Positions 1-6,389 of a DNA stretch of 12,914 bases are shown piece by piece. Positions within the stretch are counted from its first letter, which is position 1. Each line of letters begins with the position of its first letter. A program made the position numbers and the translations under genes. This stretch comes from Campylobacter sp. (lineage in GTDB: Bacteria > Campylobacterota > Campylobacteria > Campylobacterales > Campylobacteraceae): the NCBI RefSeq assembly GCF_020024835.1, contig NZ_JAHHTD010000038.1:1-12914 (forward strand), read 5' to 3'. The notes beneath the pieces were generated by a model that saw nothing but the letters and a program-made list of their open reading frames with translations, had not been told where the DNA came from and did no database searches.

Positions 1-54
1 CTCTTAAATTCACTTTTTTAAAGCAAGCTAATATTAAAACAAAAAATATTTATT

Positions 55-384
55 TTATAATCTTTCATATTCTTTTGAAATGTAAATTTTATCTTTATCT
101 ATGATAACTGGTCTTTTAATCAAGCTTGGAGTTTGCAAAATTATAGTCTTAATTTCAGATAAAACTAAGCTTTGAAGCTTTTCCTTATTAAGTTTTAGCT
201 TTCTAGCACTCATACTAGTTGTATTTACTAACTCTAAAACATCTCTTTTACTAAGCCAAAAATTTAAAGTAGCTTCATCTATTTTTTTAATATCTAAAAA
301 CTCAAATTGAATTTGCTTAGAATTTAAATACTCCATTGCTTTTTTTACACTACTACAATTTTTAATACCATAAAATTTCAACAC
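55..384 (-). CDS. ArsC/Spx-like thioredoxin-fold protein (YffB type)
   Basis: A 109-residue protein, the usual length for the ArsC/Spx/YffB family. The N-terminus YGIKNCSSVKKA (residues 5-16) closely resembles E. coli YffB (YGIKNCDTIKKA). Cys10 occupies the redox position, but residue 13 is Val, so the Spx-type CxxC is absent. Arg61 and the KRP at 90-92 match the conserved basic positions of the family. The physiological role of YffB-type proteins is poorly defined; true arsenate reductase activity should not be assumed. The start is GTG (382-384), overlapping the end of the DAHP synthase gene by 7 nt, which suggests translational coupling. An AAGGA Shine-Dalgarno lies about 10 nt upstream. 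An adjacent in-frame TTG is an alternative that would shorten the protein by one residue. It is the last gene of the visible run. Family assignment is firm; function is not. Confidence 0.85.
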   Translation of the reverse strand: MLKFYGIKNCSSVKKAMEYLNSKQIQFEFLDIKKIDEATLNFWLSKRDVLELVNTTSMSARKLKLNKEKLQSLVLSEIKTIILQTPSLIKRPVIIDKDKIYISKEYERL

Positions 385-1718
385 TTTATTGTTTTCCTTA
401 CTAAATCTGCTATTAAAAATGCAAGTTCTAAAGCCTGATTAGCATTTAACCTTGGATCACATTGAGTCTCATAACGCTTTGCTAGCTCTTCTTGGGTAAC
501 ATTTAAACTACCACCTATACACTCTGTAACATTTTGACCAGTCATCTCCAAATGCACTCCACCAGGATACACGTTTTCACTCATAGCTATTTCAAAAAAT
601 AAACGCACTTCCTGCATAATTTTATCAAATTCTCTAGTTTTAAAACAACCTGATTTTATAGTGTTTGCATGCATAGGATCTATACTATATAATATATTTA
701 AACCTTCATTTTTTAATTCTCTTAATAATTTAGGTAAATATTTTTCAATCTTATCACATCCCATACGGATAATAAAATTTAATTTTCCTGCTTCATTATC
801 AGGATTTAATATTTGACTTAATTTCTTTATATGCTCTATATCGTAATTAGAACTAATTTTAACCCCTAAAGGATTTTTTATTCCACTTAAAAAATGCACA
901 TGTGCTTCATCAATATTTCTTGTTCGCTCTCCTATCCATAGCATATGTGCTGAACAATCATAAATATCACCACTTAAACTATCCACTCTTGTTAATGCTT
1001 CCTCATACGGCAAAAGCAAAGCTTCGTGTGAAGTATAAAATGAAGTTTGAGATAAATTTGGATCATTATCAATACCGCAAGCTTGCATAAACGCTAAAGC
1101 TTGAGTGATTTTCTCACTAAGCTCTTCATATTTTTTATCTAATTCTGCTTTTTTTAAAAAACCTAAATTCCACTTATGCACTACCCTTAAATCAGCTAAA
1201 CCACCTCTAGAAAAAGCTCTTAACAAATTTAAAGTCGTCGCACTTTGGTAATAAGCCTCAAGCATTCTGCTAGGATCTGGTCTTCTTGATTTTTCATTAA
1301 ATTCAAAACCATTTACAATATCGCCTCTATAGCTTGGTAATTTAATACCATTTTGTTCTTCAAAATCACAACTTCGAGGTTTAGCAAATTGTCCTGCCAT
1401 ACGACCCACTTTCACAACAGGACAAGATCCGGAGAAAGTCAAAACAATAGCCATTTGAAGTAAAATTTTAAACATATCTCTAATATTATCAGCACCAAAA
1501 TTTACAAAGCTTTCTGCACAATCTCCTCCTTGAAGCAAAAAAGCTTTTCCATTAGCTACTTTCGATAAGTCTTTTTTTAATAAATCAACTTCACCTGCAA
1601 AAACAAGAGGCGGTAATTTTCTTAATTTATCAACAACTTTATTAAGCTCATCTTCATTTTCATAGTAAGGCTGTTGAGAAATTTTATAACTTCTCCAAGA
1701 ATTTTTTGTCCATTCCAT
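378..1718 (-). CDS. Class II (plant-type) DAHP synthase
   Basis: 3-Deoxy-D-arabino-heptulosonate-7-phosphate synthase condenses phosphoenolpyruvate and erythrose 4-phosphate, the first step of the shikimate pathway, in the cytoplasm. At 446 residues it is of class II (AroA-II) size and lacks class I features. Recognisable blocks are QGGDCAESF (63-71), KVGRMAGQFAKPRS (103-116), SHEALLLPYEEALTR (230-244), WIGERTR (261-267), DPMHANT (347-353), HLEMTGQNVTEC (389-400) and CDPRLN (420-425). By spacing against the Mycobacterium tuberculosis enzyme, the metal ligands should be Cys67, His350, Glu391 and Asp421. ATG at 1716-1718 has a good GAGGT site 7-8 nt upstream. The preceding 39-nt gap is T/A-rich with no clear promoter. 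The stop codon lies inside the next gene. The protein starts directly with the catalytic-domain family sequence and shows no fused chorismate mutase or ACT domain, so feedback control cannot be predicted. Confidence 0.97.
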   Translation of the reverse strand: MEWTKNSWRSYKISQQPYYENEDELNKVVDKLRKLPPLVFAGEVDLLKKDLSKVANGKAFLLQGGDCAESFVNFGADNIRDMFKILLQMAIVLTFSGSCPVVKVGRMAGQFAKPRSCDFEEQNGIKLPSYRGDIVNGFEFNEKSRRPDPSRMLEAYYQSATTLNLLRAFSRGGLADLRVVHKWNLGFLKKAELDKKYEELSEKITQALAFMQACGIDNDPNLSQTSFYTSHEALLLPYEEALTRVDSLSGDIYDCSAHMLWIGERTRNIDEAHVHFLSGIKNPLGVKISSNYDIEHIKKLSQILNPDNEAGKLNFIIRMGCDKIEKYLPKLLRELKNEGLNILYSIDPMHANTIKSGCFKTREFDKIMQEVRLFFEIAMSENVYPGGVHLEMTGQNVTECIGGSLNVTQEELAKRYETQCDPRLNANQALELAFLIADLVRKTIKC

Positions 1719-1757
1719 TCATTTACCTCGTTTTTTTAAAAATAAATTACTTGATTT

Positions 1758-2111
1758 TTAAGATTTCAAGACATTTTTAACACGTTCAATAGTATCTTGC
1801 TTATACAAAGACAAACGAACAATAGAGTTTTCTACGGCTAAAAGATTATGGATTTCATTGGCTTTTAAACTAATACTATCTAACTCTTTAAGCAAAATTT
1901 GACCATTAGCAACACCAAAATCAATACAACCTTTTAAAACTTGAATAGTAATACCAAAATTAGTTTTATGATCTTTCATAAAACTACCTTTTGGCATATT
2001 AATGCAGATTTCTTTAGTATATTCAGTTTCTATCTTTTGAGAAACATATATATCATCTTTAAATTCTTCATTCCATTTGATCCTTTGATAAGGATTAACT
2101 CTAAATTCCAA
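1758..2111 (-). CDS. Small cupin-like protein with degenerate metal motif
   Basis: A 117-residue single-domain protein without signal peptide or membrane segment. The pattern around residues 42-66 (GSFMKDH at 42-48, then ITIQVLKG at 54-61) resembles cupin motif 1, and LKANEIHNLLAVEN (82-95) resembles motif 2. His48 and His88 are kept, but the second His of the HxH pair is Thr50 and the usual Glu is replaced by a neutral residue (Gln57 region), so a standard three-His/one-Glu metal site is not evident. Similar small cupins bind metals, sugars or act as sensors; no substrate can be named here. The start is TTG (2109-2111), one nucleotide after the rplS stop, with a weak AAGAG site. No in-frame ATG occurs near the N-terminus, so translation may depend on ribosomes leaving rplS. 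From memory, C. jejuni has a transthyretin-like gene at this position, which makes this locus variable between species. Confidence 0.72.
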   Translation of the reverse strand: MEFRVNPYQRIKWNEEFKDDIYVSQKIETEYTKEICINMPKGSFMKDHKTNFGITIQVLKGCIDFGVANGQILLKELDSISLKANEIHNLLAVENSIVRLSLYKQDTIERVKNVLKS

Positions 2112-2112
2112 A

Positions 2113-2469
2113 TTATCTCTTAAGTTCTTTAATACGTGCTGCTTTACCTCTTCTATTTCTTAGATAAAACAATCTTGCACGACGAACACGACCTCTTCTT
2201 AATACATTTATACTCTCTAAACTTTCACTATAAATAGGAAAAATTCTTTCTACACCAACATTATTTGCACCAATTTTGCGAACAATAAAAGTTTCATCTA
2301 CACCATTACCTCTACGAGCTATGCAAATACCTTCAAAATTTTGAATTCTAGCTTTATCACCTTCTTTAATACGAATAGCAAGTCTTAAAGTATCTCCAGC
2401 ACGAAATTCTGGAACATTTTTACCTTCAATTTGTTTTTGCTCAAACTGCTCTATATATTTATTTTTCAT
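2113..2469 (-). CDS. rplS: 50S ribosomal protein L19
   Basis: A 118-residue protein, standard L19 length, located at the 30S-50S interface in the large subunit. The N-terminal half carries FRAGDTLRL (22-30) and FEGICIARRG (45-54), and GVERIFPIYSESLESI (72-87) is characteristic. The L19 family signature VLRRGRVRRARLFYLR occupies 89-104. The C-terminus is strongly basic, as expected for an rRNA-binding protein. ATG at 2467-2469 is preceded by AAGGA with 8-nt spacing, one of the clearer ribosome sites here. It follows trmD by 11 nt in the classical rpsP-rimM-trmD-rplS order. Its stop codon is one nucleotide from the TTG start of the cupin gene. Identification is certain. Confidence 0.99.
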   Translation of the reverse strand: MKNKYIEQFEQKQIEGKNVPEFRAGDTLRLAIRIKEGDKARIQNFEGICIARRGNGVDETFIVRKIGANNVGVERIFPIYSESLESINVLRRGRVRRARLFYLRNRRGKAARIKELKR

Positions 2470-2480
2470 AATGATATTCC

Positions 2481-3185
2481 TTAAAATTTGCGTTCATGCT
2501 TTTGATACAAATCAGGACGAAAAAATTTCGTTTTGCAAGACGCCATAGTAGTTTTTAAAGCTGTGATTTTAGCGTGATTTCCCTTTAAAAACTCTGAAGG
2601 TATATAAAATTTTCTATTTTCTTTTTCATATATCGGTGGCTTTGAAAAAGATGGAGCTTCTAAAAAATTATCTTCAAAACTTTCCTCATTTAAACTCTGG
2701 TAATTACCTAAAACACCATAAATATTTCGACTAATAGCATCACACATCACTAAAGATGCAAGCTCTCCTCCAGTCAATACAAAATCACCTATAGAAAAAA
2801 CTTCATCGGCAAATTCCTCTACCACTCTTTCATCTAATCCTTCATATCTACTACAAATAAAACATATATGTTTTTTTTTAGCAAGTCGTTTAGAATCAAT
2901 CTGTTTAAAAGATTTTGCGCAAGGAAGCACAAAAATAAAATAAACATCATTATCTTGCTTTTTAATCCATTCAAGACAATCAAACATTGGCTGAATTTGC
3001 ATTAAAAGTCCAGCTCCTCCACCAATTTTATAATCATCTACTTTTAAATATTTATTCGTAGCAAACTTTCTAGGATTTACAAATGAAAATTCTAAAATAT
3101 TTTTTTCTTTTGCCCTTGCTAAGATAGAAGCGTGAAAATAAGGTTCAATAAGCTCTGGAAATAAACTCACAAAAGTATATTTCAT
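2481..3185 (-). CDS. trmD: tRNA (guanine-N1-)-methyltransferase TrmD
   Basis: Methylates G37 at N1 next to the anticodon of tRNAs reading CNN/GGG-type codons, using S-adenosylmethionine, and so prevents +1 frameshifting. Its 234 residues fit the SPOUT-family enzyme. Visible motifs: NPR (37-39), YKIGGGAGLLMQ (52-63), the SAM-binding knot segment CSRYEGLDERV (111-121), and SIGDFVLTGGE (131-141). Arg153 in DAISR and Asp172 in SFEDN align with E. coli catalytic Arg154 and Asp169. The ATG overlaps the rimM stop by 4 nt (ATGA), and only a weak Shine-Dalgarno is visible, so it is probably coupled to rimM. A run of nine A residues encodes Lys103-Lys105. Identification is certain. Confidence 0.98.
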   Translation of the reverse strand: MKYTFVSLFPELIEPYFHASILARAKEKNILEFSFVNPRKFATNKYLKVDDYKIGGGAGLLMQIQPMFDCLEWIKKQDNDVYFIFVLPCAKSFKQIDSKRLAKKKHICFICSRYEGLDERVVEEFADEVFSIGDFVLTGGELASLVMCDAISRNIYGVLGNYQSLNEESFEDNFLEAPSFSKPPIYEKENRKFYIPSEFLKGNHAKITALKTTMASCKTKFFRPDLYQKHERKF

Positions 3186-3712
3186 GAATTTTCTAAAATA
3201 CCTAACGCATATTTTGTAAAAATTTTTTTATGCTTGATATCAATACTACATATGTATTTATCAATATAAGGAATGTAAAAGTTTTGTGCTAATGCTCGAT
3301 TAATCAAACTATCATCGCTTTTAATAAAAAATAAAAAACCAGATCCATTTTCTAAGATATCTTCTATCACACCTAATCTCTCATTATCCTCAAAAACTTC
3401 ACATCCTATGATATCAAAATAAAAATATTCATCTTTATTTAATATACAAGTTTGTCTTGTTAATTCTTTAGTTTGATAAAGTAAAATATTTGATAACTTT
3501 TTAGCTAACTCTAAACTTTCATAATTTTCAAATAAAACCAATGAACGATTAGCATCAAAAGATTTAATGGTATAAATTTTTCGATTAATATCAAAAAATT
3601 TAGCACCCTTTTTAAATTGTTCAAAAAAATCACTTAAATTATGTAACTTAACATAACCTTTCAAGCCGATACTTCTACCAAGTCTAGCAACTTGTATTAA
3701 ATTATCATTCAA
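3182..3712 (-). CDS. rimM: 16S rRNA processing / 30S maturation factor RimM
   Basis: Assists late assembly of the 30S head domain and binds ribosomal protein S19 in the family members studied. The 176 residues show the two expected parts: an N-terminal RimM barrel with VARLGRSIGLKGYVKLHN (8-25), and a PRC-like barrel with YFDIIGCEVF (98-107), LGVIEDILENGSGFLFF (113-129) and FYIPYIDKYICSIDI (145-159). The start is a TTG at 3710-3712 inside the end of khpA (8-nt overlap). In this frame a TAA stop lies only three codons upstream (3719-3721), and no ATG or GTG falls between it and the conserved N-terminal motif, so the TTG is essentially forced. No strong Shine-Dalgarno is seen. Expression is probably low and linked to upstream translation. 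Confidence 0.96.
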   Translation of the reverse strand: MNDNLIQVARLGRSIGLKGYVKLHNLSDFFEQFKKGAKFFDINRKIYTIKSFDANRSLVLFENYESLELAKKLSNILLYQTKELTRQTCILNKDEYFYFDIIGCEVFEDNERLGVIEDILENGSGFLFFIKSDDSLINRALAQNFYIPYIDKYICSIDIKHKKIFTKYALGILENS

Positions 3713-3947
3713 TAGCTTTTACCGTAATGCGATAAGAAGTGGTATCTTTAACCTTATAAGCCATAATAACCGTTTTTATAGCATTAATCAACTTCCCGCT
3801 CTTTCCTATAAGCTTTCCAGTATCGACTGGATCTACATAAATTACAATCTCAGCAAAATTATCTTCTATATTCTTTCTTTTAATACAAATTTTATCAGGA
3901 AATTCGACGATTAACTTTGCATATTCTCTTAAAAAATCTTCAACCAT
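3705..3947 (-). CDS. khpA: KH-domain RNA-binding protein KhpA
   Basis: An 80-residue protein consisting of a single KH domain. VDTGKLIGKSGKLINAIK (41-58) contains the GxxG loop (GKSG, 48-51) followed by the expected helix, and SYRITVKAIE (71-80) forms the last strand. KhpA proteins are broad RNA binders that in Gram-positive bacteria pair with KhpB/Jag; their partner in Campylobacter is not shown here. The gene lies between rpsP and rimM, where this small KH gene is found in many bacteria. ATG (3945-3947) starts 4 nt after the rpsP stop with no strong ribosome site. Its end overlaps the rimM TTG start, so the three genes are probably translated in a linked way. Family identity is certain; target RNAs are unknown. 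Confidence 0.93.
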   Translation of the reverse strand: MVEDFLREYAKLIVEFPDKICIKRKNIEDNFAEIVIYVDPVDTGKLIGKSGKLINAIKTVIMAYKVKDTTSYRITVKAIE

Positions 3948-3951
3948 TACT

Positions 3952-4179
3952 TTATTTACTTGTAATTGCAGCTACTCTATCGCTTAATTTTGCACCAACA
4001 CTTTTCCAATAAGCTAAACGCTCTGCGTCAAATTTAACTACTTCAGGCTCTACCATTGGATTATAATAACCAATGCTTTCTATCCAACTTCCATCTCTTC
4101 GTTTTCTACTATCAGTTACAACTATACGATAAAATGGTCTCTTTTTACGTCCCATTTTTGTAAGTCTAATTACCGTCAT
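3952..4179 (-). CDS. rpsP: 30S ribosomal protein S16
   Basis: A 75-residue protein matching S16, which binds 16S rRNA and is needed for 30S assembly. The N-terminal family block IRLTKMGRKKRPFYRIVV spans 4-21, followed by DSRKRRDGSWIESIGYYNP (23-41) and the conserved ERLAYWKSVGAKLSD stretch (53-67). ATG at 4177-4179 has the strongest ribosome site in the window, AGGAG on the minus strand at 4187-4191, 7 nt from the start. This fits an abundant ribosomal protein. It follows ffh by 62 nt, the largest gap inside the gene run, which could hold a separate promoter or leader. Identification is certain. Confidence 0.99.
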   Translation of the reverse strand: MTVIRLTKMGRKKRPFYRIVVTDSRKRRDGSWIESIGYYNPMVEPEVVKFDAERLAYWKSVGAKLSDRVAAITSK

Positions 4180-4186
4180 TTTAATA

Positions 4187-4191
4187 CTCCT
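4187..4191 (-). promoter_or_regulatory. Strong Shine-Dalgarno of rpsP
   Basis: AGGAG on the minus strand, 7 nt before the rpsP ATG. It is the closest match to the anti-Shine-Dalgarno sequence among the genes here, and contrasts with the weak sites of the downstream overlapping genes khpA, rimM and trmD. Confidence 0.8.
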
Positions 4192-4215
4192 AACATTAAA
4201 ATTTTGTTATAGATA

Positions 4216-4221
4216 TTTATA
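4216..4221 (-). promoter_or_regulatory. Weak candidate -10 element upstream of rpsP
   Basis: TATAAA on the minus strand in the 62-nt ffh-rpsP gap, about 37 nt before the rpsP ATG. Campylobacter housekeeping promoters rely on a TATAAT-like -10 with little -35 sequence, so such a site could drive extra rpsP expression. AT richness makes chance matches common, so this is only a candidate. Confidence 0.25.
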
Positions 4222-4241
4222 TATCCATAAAAAAACCTTAA

Positions 4242-5585
4242 TCAATGAGGTCGCTTAGCCTGCTGTAGCATATTCATAAAATTTTCCATACCCTTTTTAT
4301 TTGAAAATTTTTTCGCTAATTTTGCTGCATTATTAAATTGCTTTAAAAAACGATTAACTTCTACTTGTGATAATCCCGCACCATTTGCAATACGACGCTT
4401 TCTAGCATTGTTTAACAAATCAGGATTTTCTCTTTCTTTAAGTGTCATAGATGAAATCATAGCTTTTATACGCGTAATTTCCTTAGAATTATCTAAATCA
4501 ATATCTTTAATATTTGCAGTCATAGACGATAAACCAGGAATCATACTCATTAATGATTTCATACTTCCAAGTTTTTTCACATTTTCCATCTGATTTAAAA
4601 AATCATTAAAATTAAATTCACCTTTCTTAACTTTTTTTTTCAGAATTTTAGCCTCTTTTTCATCTATAATAGTTGCTGTTTTTTCAGCCAAAGTAGCTAA
4701 ATCACCCTCACCCATAATACGACTAACTATTCTATCTGGTATAAAAACTTCTAAATCAGCTATCTTCTCGCCAACACCTATAAACCTTAATGGTACTCCA
4801 ATTTGTCTTGCAATACCCAAGGCAATTCCACCTTTTGTATCGGCATCAAATTTACTTAAAATAACTCCAGTGATACCTAAAACTTCATCAAAAGAACTAG
4901 CTGTTTTAACCCCGTCTTGACCGCTCATAGCATCAGCGACGTAAAAAACCTCATCAGGATTTAAAATATTCTTTACCTCTTTCAATTCGTTCATTAATGC
5001 TACATCTATAGCTAAACGACCTGCTGTATCAACGAGCAATACATCATAAAGAGATTTTTTTGCCTTATCTAAAGCTTGTTTTGCAACATTTAAAGGATCA
5101 TTCTCTCCATCTATAAAAAATAAATCTAACTCATTAGCTTGTGTTAATTGTTTAAGTTGTTCAACTGCAGCTAATCTTTGCAAATCACAAGCAGCAATCA
5201 AAACTTTCTTACCTCTCAATTTTAAATAATTGGCAATCTTTGCAGTTGTAGTAGTTTTACCACCACCTTGCAAACCACACATCAATACAATCGTAGGCGG
5301 TTTATTAGAAAAAACAAAACCTTGGTTTCCACTCTTAACACTAAGTATATCTTCTAAATTTTTCTTTATAGAATCTAAAAATTGTTTTTGACCGATACCA
5401 TTTATTTTCAAATCATTTTCAACTAGTGTTAGTAGTTCTTTTGTTACCTTATGATGGACATCTGCTTTTAATAGGGATTTTTTCAAAGTGTCTAATGCGC
5501 TTTTTAAAGCTTTTTCATCATCTATAAAACGAAGTTTATTAACCGCAGATTTAAATGATTCACTAACTATTTCAAACACGTTCAT
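4242..5585 (-). CDS. ffh: Signal recognition particle GTPase Ffh
   Basis: The protein subunit of SRP, which binds 4.5S RNA and signal sequences of nascent membrane proteins and docks on FtsY. At 447 residues it has the full N-G-M architecture: N domain 1-90, G domain about 95-295 with P-loop GLQGGGKT (104-111), DTAGR (186-190), SKFD (244-247) and GVGEK (271-275 region), and M domain about 305-440 with the RNA-binding region KRRIANGAG (396-404). The methionine-rich segment MKSLMSMIP (342-350) and the end MENFMNMLQQ are typical signal-binding features. The first ATG (5583-5585) sits directly against its AAGGG ribosome site. The in-frame GTG at 5577-5579 has proper 6-nt spacing and gives a protein starting MFEIVSESF, so the true start may be 5579 (445 residues). 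The M domain carries an A9 run at Lys316-Lys318. Confidence 0.98.
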   Translation of the reverse strand: MNVFEIVSESFKSAVNKLRFIDDEKALKSALDTLKKSLLKADVHHKVTKELLTLVENDLKINGIGQKQFLDSIKKNLEDILSVKSGNQGFVFSNKPPTIVLMCGLQGGGKTTTTAKIANYLKLRGKKVLIAACDLQRLAAVEQLKQLTQANELDLFFIDGENDPLNVAKQALDKAKKSLYDVLLVDTAGRLAIDVALMNELKEVKNILNPDEVFYVADAMSGQDGVKTASSFDEVLGITGVILSKFDADTKGGIALGIARQIGVPLRFIGVGEKIADLEVFIPDRIVSRIMGEGDLATLAEKTATIIDEKEAKILKKKVKKGEFNFNDFLNQMENVKKLGSMKSLMSMIPGLSSMTANIKDIDLDNSKEITRIKAMISSMTLKERENPDLLNNARKRRIANGAGLSQVEVNRFLKQFNNAAKLAKKFSNKKGMENFMNMLQQAKRPH

Positions 5586-5608
5586 CCCTTTTTAAATTTA
5601 AAACTTCA

Positions 5609-5614
5609 ATTATA
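5609..5614 (-). promoter_or_regulatory. Candidate -10 element for ffh-rpsP block
   Basis: A perfect TATAAT on the minus strand within the 51-nt gap after the pseudouridine synthase gene, preceded by T-rich sequence (GATTT) as in Campylobacter sigma-70 promoters. It lies 24-35 nt before the ffh start codon candidates, so transcription would start around 5602 and give a very short leader containing the AAGGG ribosome site at about 5586-5590. It could separate the ffh-rpsP-rimM-trmD-rplS block from the upstream genes. Confidence 0.45.
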
Positions 5615-5636
5615 AAATCTTTTAGCTTAAACGCCT

Positions 5637-6389
5637 TTAAAAATTTAAATTTTTTATCTCAAATCCATAAACATTAAAACTTTCATCTGGCAATGCCTTA
5701 AATTTATAATCAAAAATACAAGTCTCATAACTATGTAAAAACATTCTATTAGCTGATATTTTAGCATATTTTTCATCGCCTATAATACCATTTTTTATAT
5801 GTTTTAAATGAATTCTAATTTGATGAGTGCGACCTGTTTTTATAATAGCTTTAATTAAAGTTTTCTTAGCATTTACCATCAAAGGTATTACTTGAGTGCA
5901 AGCTTCAAGTCCAAATTTATCAATTTTGCTAAAAGCCCCGTGGTTAGTTTTAATCGTTGAAATTTTCTCATTAATTTCTATTTCTTCTGCTATCACTCCA
6001 TTAACAATAGCTAAATAACTTTTATAAACATTTTGTTTTTTGTATTCTTCTATACATTTTACTCTAAAATCTTCATTTTTGCTTAAAAGCAAAACACCGC
6101 TTGTCTCTTTATCTAGTCTATTAATCAACTTTGCTCTATAAATATCTTCCATTTTCTCGCTAATTTGCCCAAATGGTTTATCTAATGCAATTATGTTATT
6201 ATCTTCATATAAAATTTTTGCTTTTTTTATTTTTTGAATCACAAACTTTATCTTAGAATTCATCAATGTTCTTGCCATAGTTATTTTTTTTCCATTAACA
6301 AAAACACAACCATTATCAATTAAATTTTTAGCTTGATTATTTGAAATTTTTTCTTGTAATGCTAATAATTTATAAGCTTTATCTTGCAT
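5637..6389 (-). CDS. RluA-family pseudouridine synthase
   Basis: Isomerises uridine to pseudouridine in rRNA or tRNA. Its 250 residues are arranged as a short S4-like RNA-binding segment (about 1-45, with ISNNQAKNLIDNGCVFVNGK at 15-34) and the catalytic domain. LDKPFGQ (69-75) begins the catalytic core; NRLDKETSGVLLLSKN (90-105) holds the catalytic aspartate Asp93; GRTHQIRIHL (186-195) is the conserved late motif. The first residue of the usual HRLD motif is Asn here. The protein is shorter than E. coli RluC/RluD, so the target uridine cannot be deduced. ATG (6387-6389) has an AGAGGG site with good spacing and overlaps the end of waaA by 11 nt. A 51-nt gap with a candidate promoter follows before ffh. 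Family assignment is certain, substrate unknown. Confidence 0.94.
   Translation of the reverse strand: MQDKAYKLLALQEKISNNQAKNLIDNGCVFVNGKKITMARTLMNSKIKFVIQKIKKAKILYEDNNIIALDKPFGQISEKMEDIYRAKLINRLDKETSGVLLLSKNEDFRVKCIEEYKKQNVYKSYLAIVNGVIAEEIEINEKISTIKTNHGAFSKIDKFGLEACTQVIPLMVNAKKTLIKAIIKTGRTHQIRIHLKHIKNGIIGDEKYAKISANRMFLHSYETCIFDYKFKALPDESFNVYGFEIKNLNF

Noticed and set aside
1..54. Possible edge of a neighbouring gene (dnaE by C. jejuni order)
   Set aside because: On the plus strand a short frame ends in TAA at 19-21, and on the minus strand the window ends in AAGAG, which could be a ribosome site for a gene just outside. The two readings conflict and neither can be supported from so little sequence. 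No terminator hairpin is visible here.
55..384. Arsenate reductase function for the ArsC-like protein
   Set aside because: The sequence is closer to YffB-type proteins, and no ars regulator, efflux gene or other arsenic gene is nearby.
902..1090. Plus-strand open frame of 62 codons inside the DAHP synthase gene
   Set aside because: It lies wholly opposite a strongly conserved gene, has no recognisable domain or convincing ribosome site, and is best explained as a shadow frame in AT-rich DNA.
1941..2123. Plus-strand open frame opposite the cupin gene
   Set aside because: The translation is hydrophobic and Phe/Ile-rich, as expected from antisense of a Lys/Glu-rich AT-rich gene; no supporting start signal.
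4180..4241. Riboswitch or ribosomal-protein leader structure upstream of rpsP
   Set aside because: The 62-nt gap is AT-rich with no stable stem that I could find by eye; nothing beyond a weak -10 candidate and the Shine-Dalgarno is supported.
4408..4593. Plus-strand open frame opposite ffh
   Set aside because: It lies entirely within the conserved Ffh M domain and has no family resemblance.
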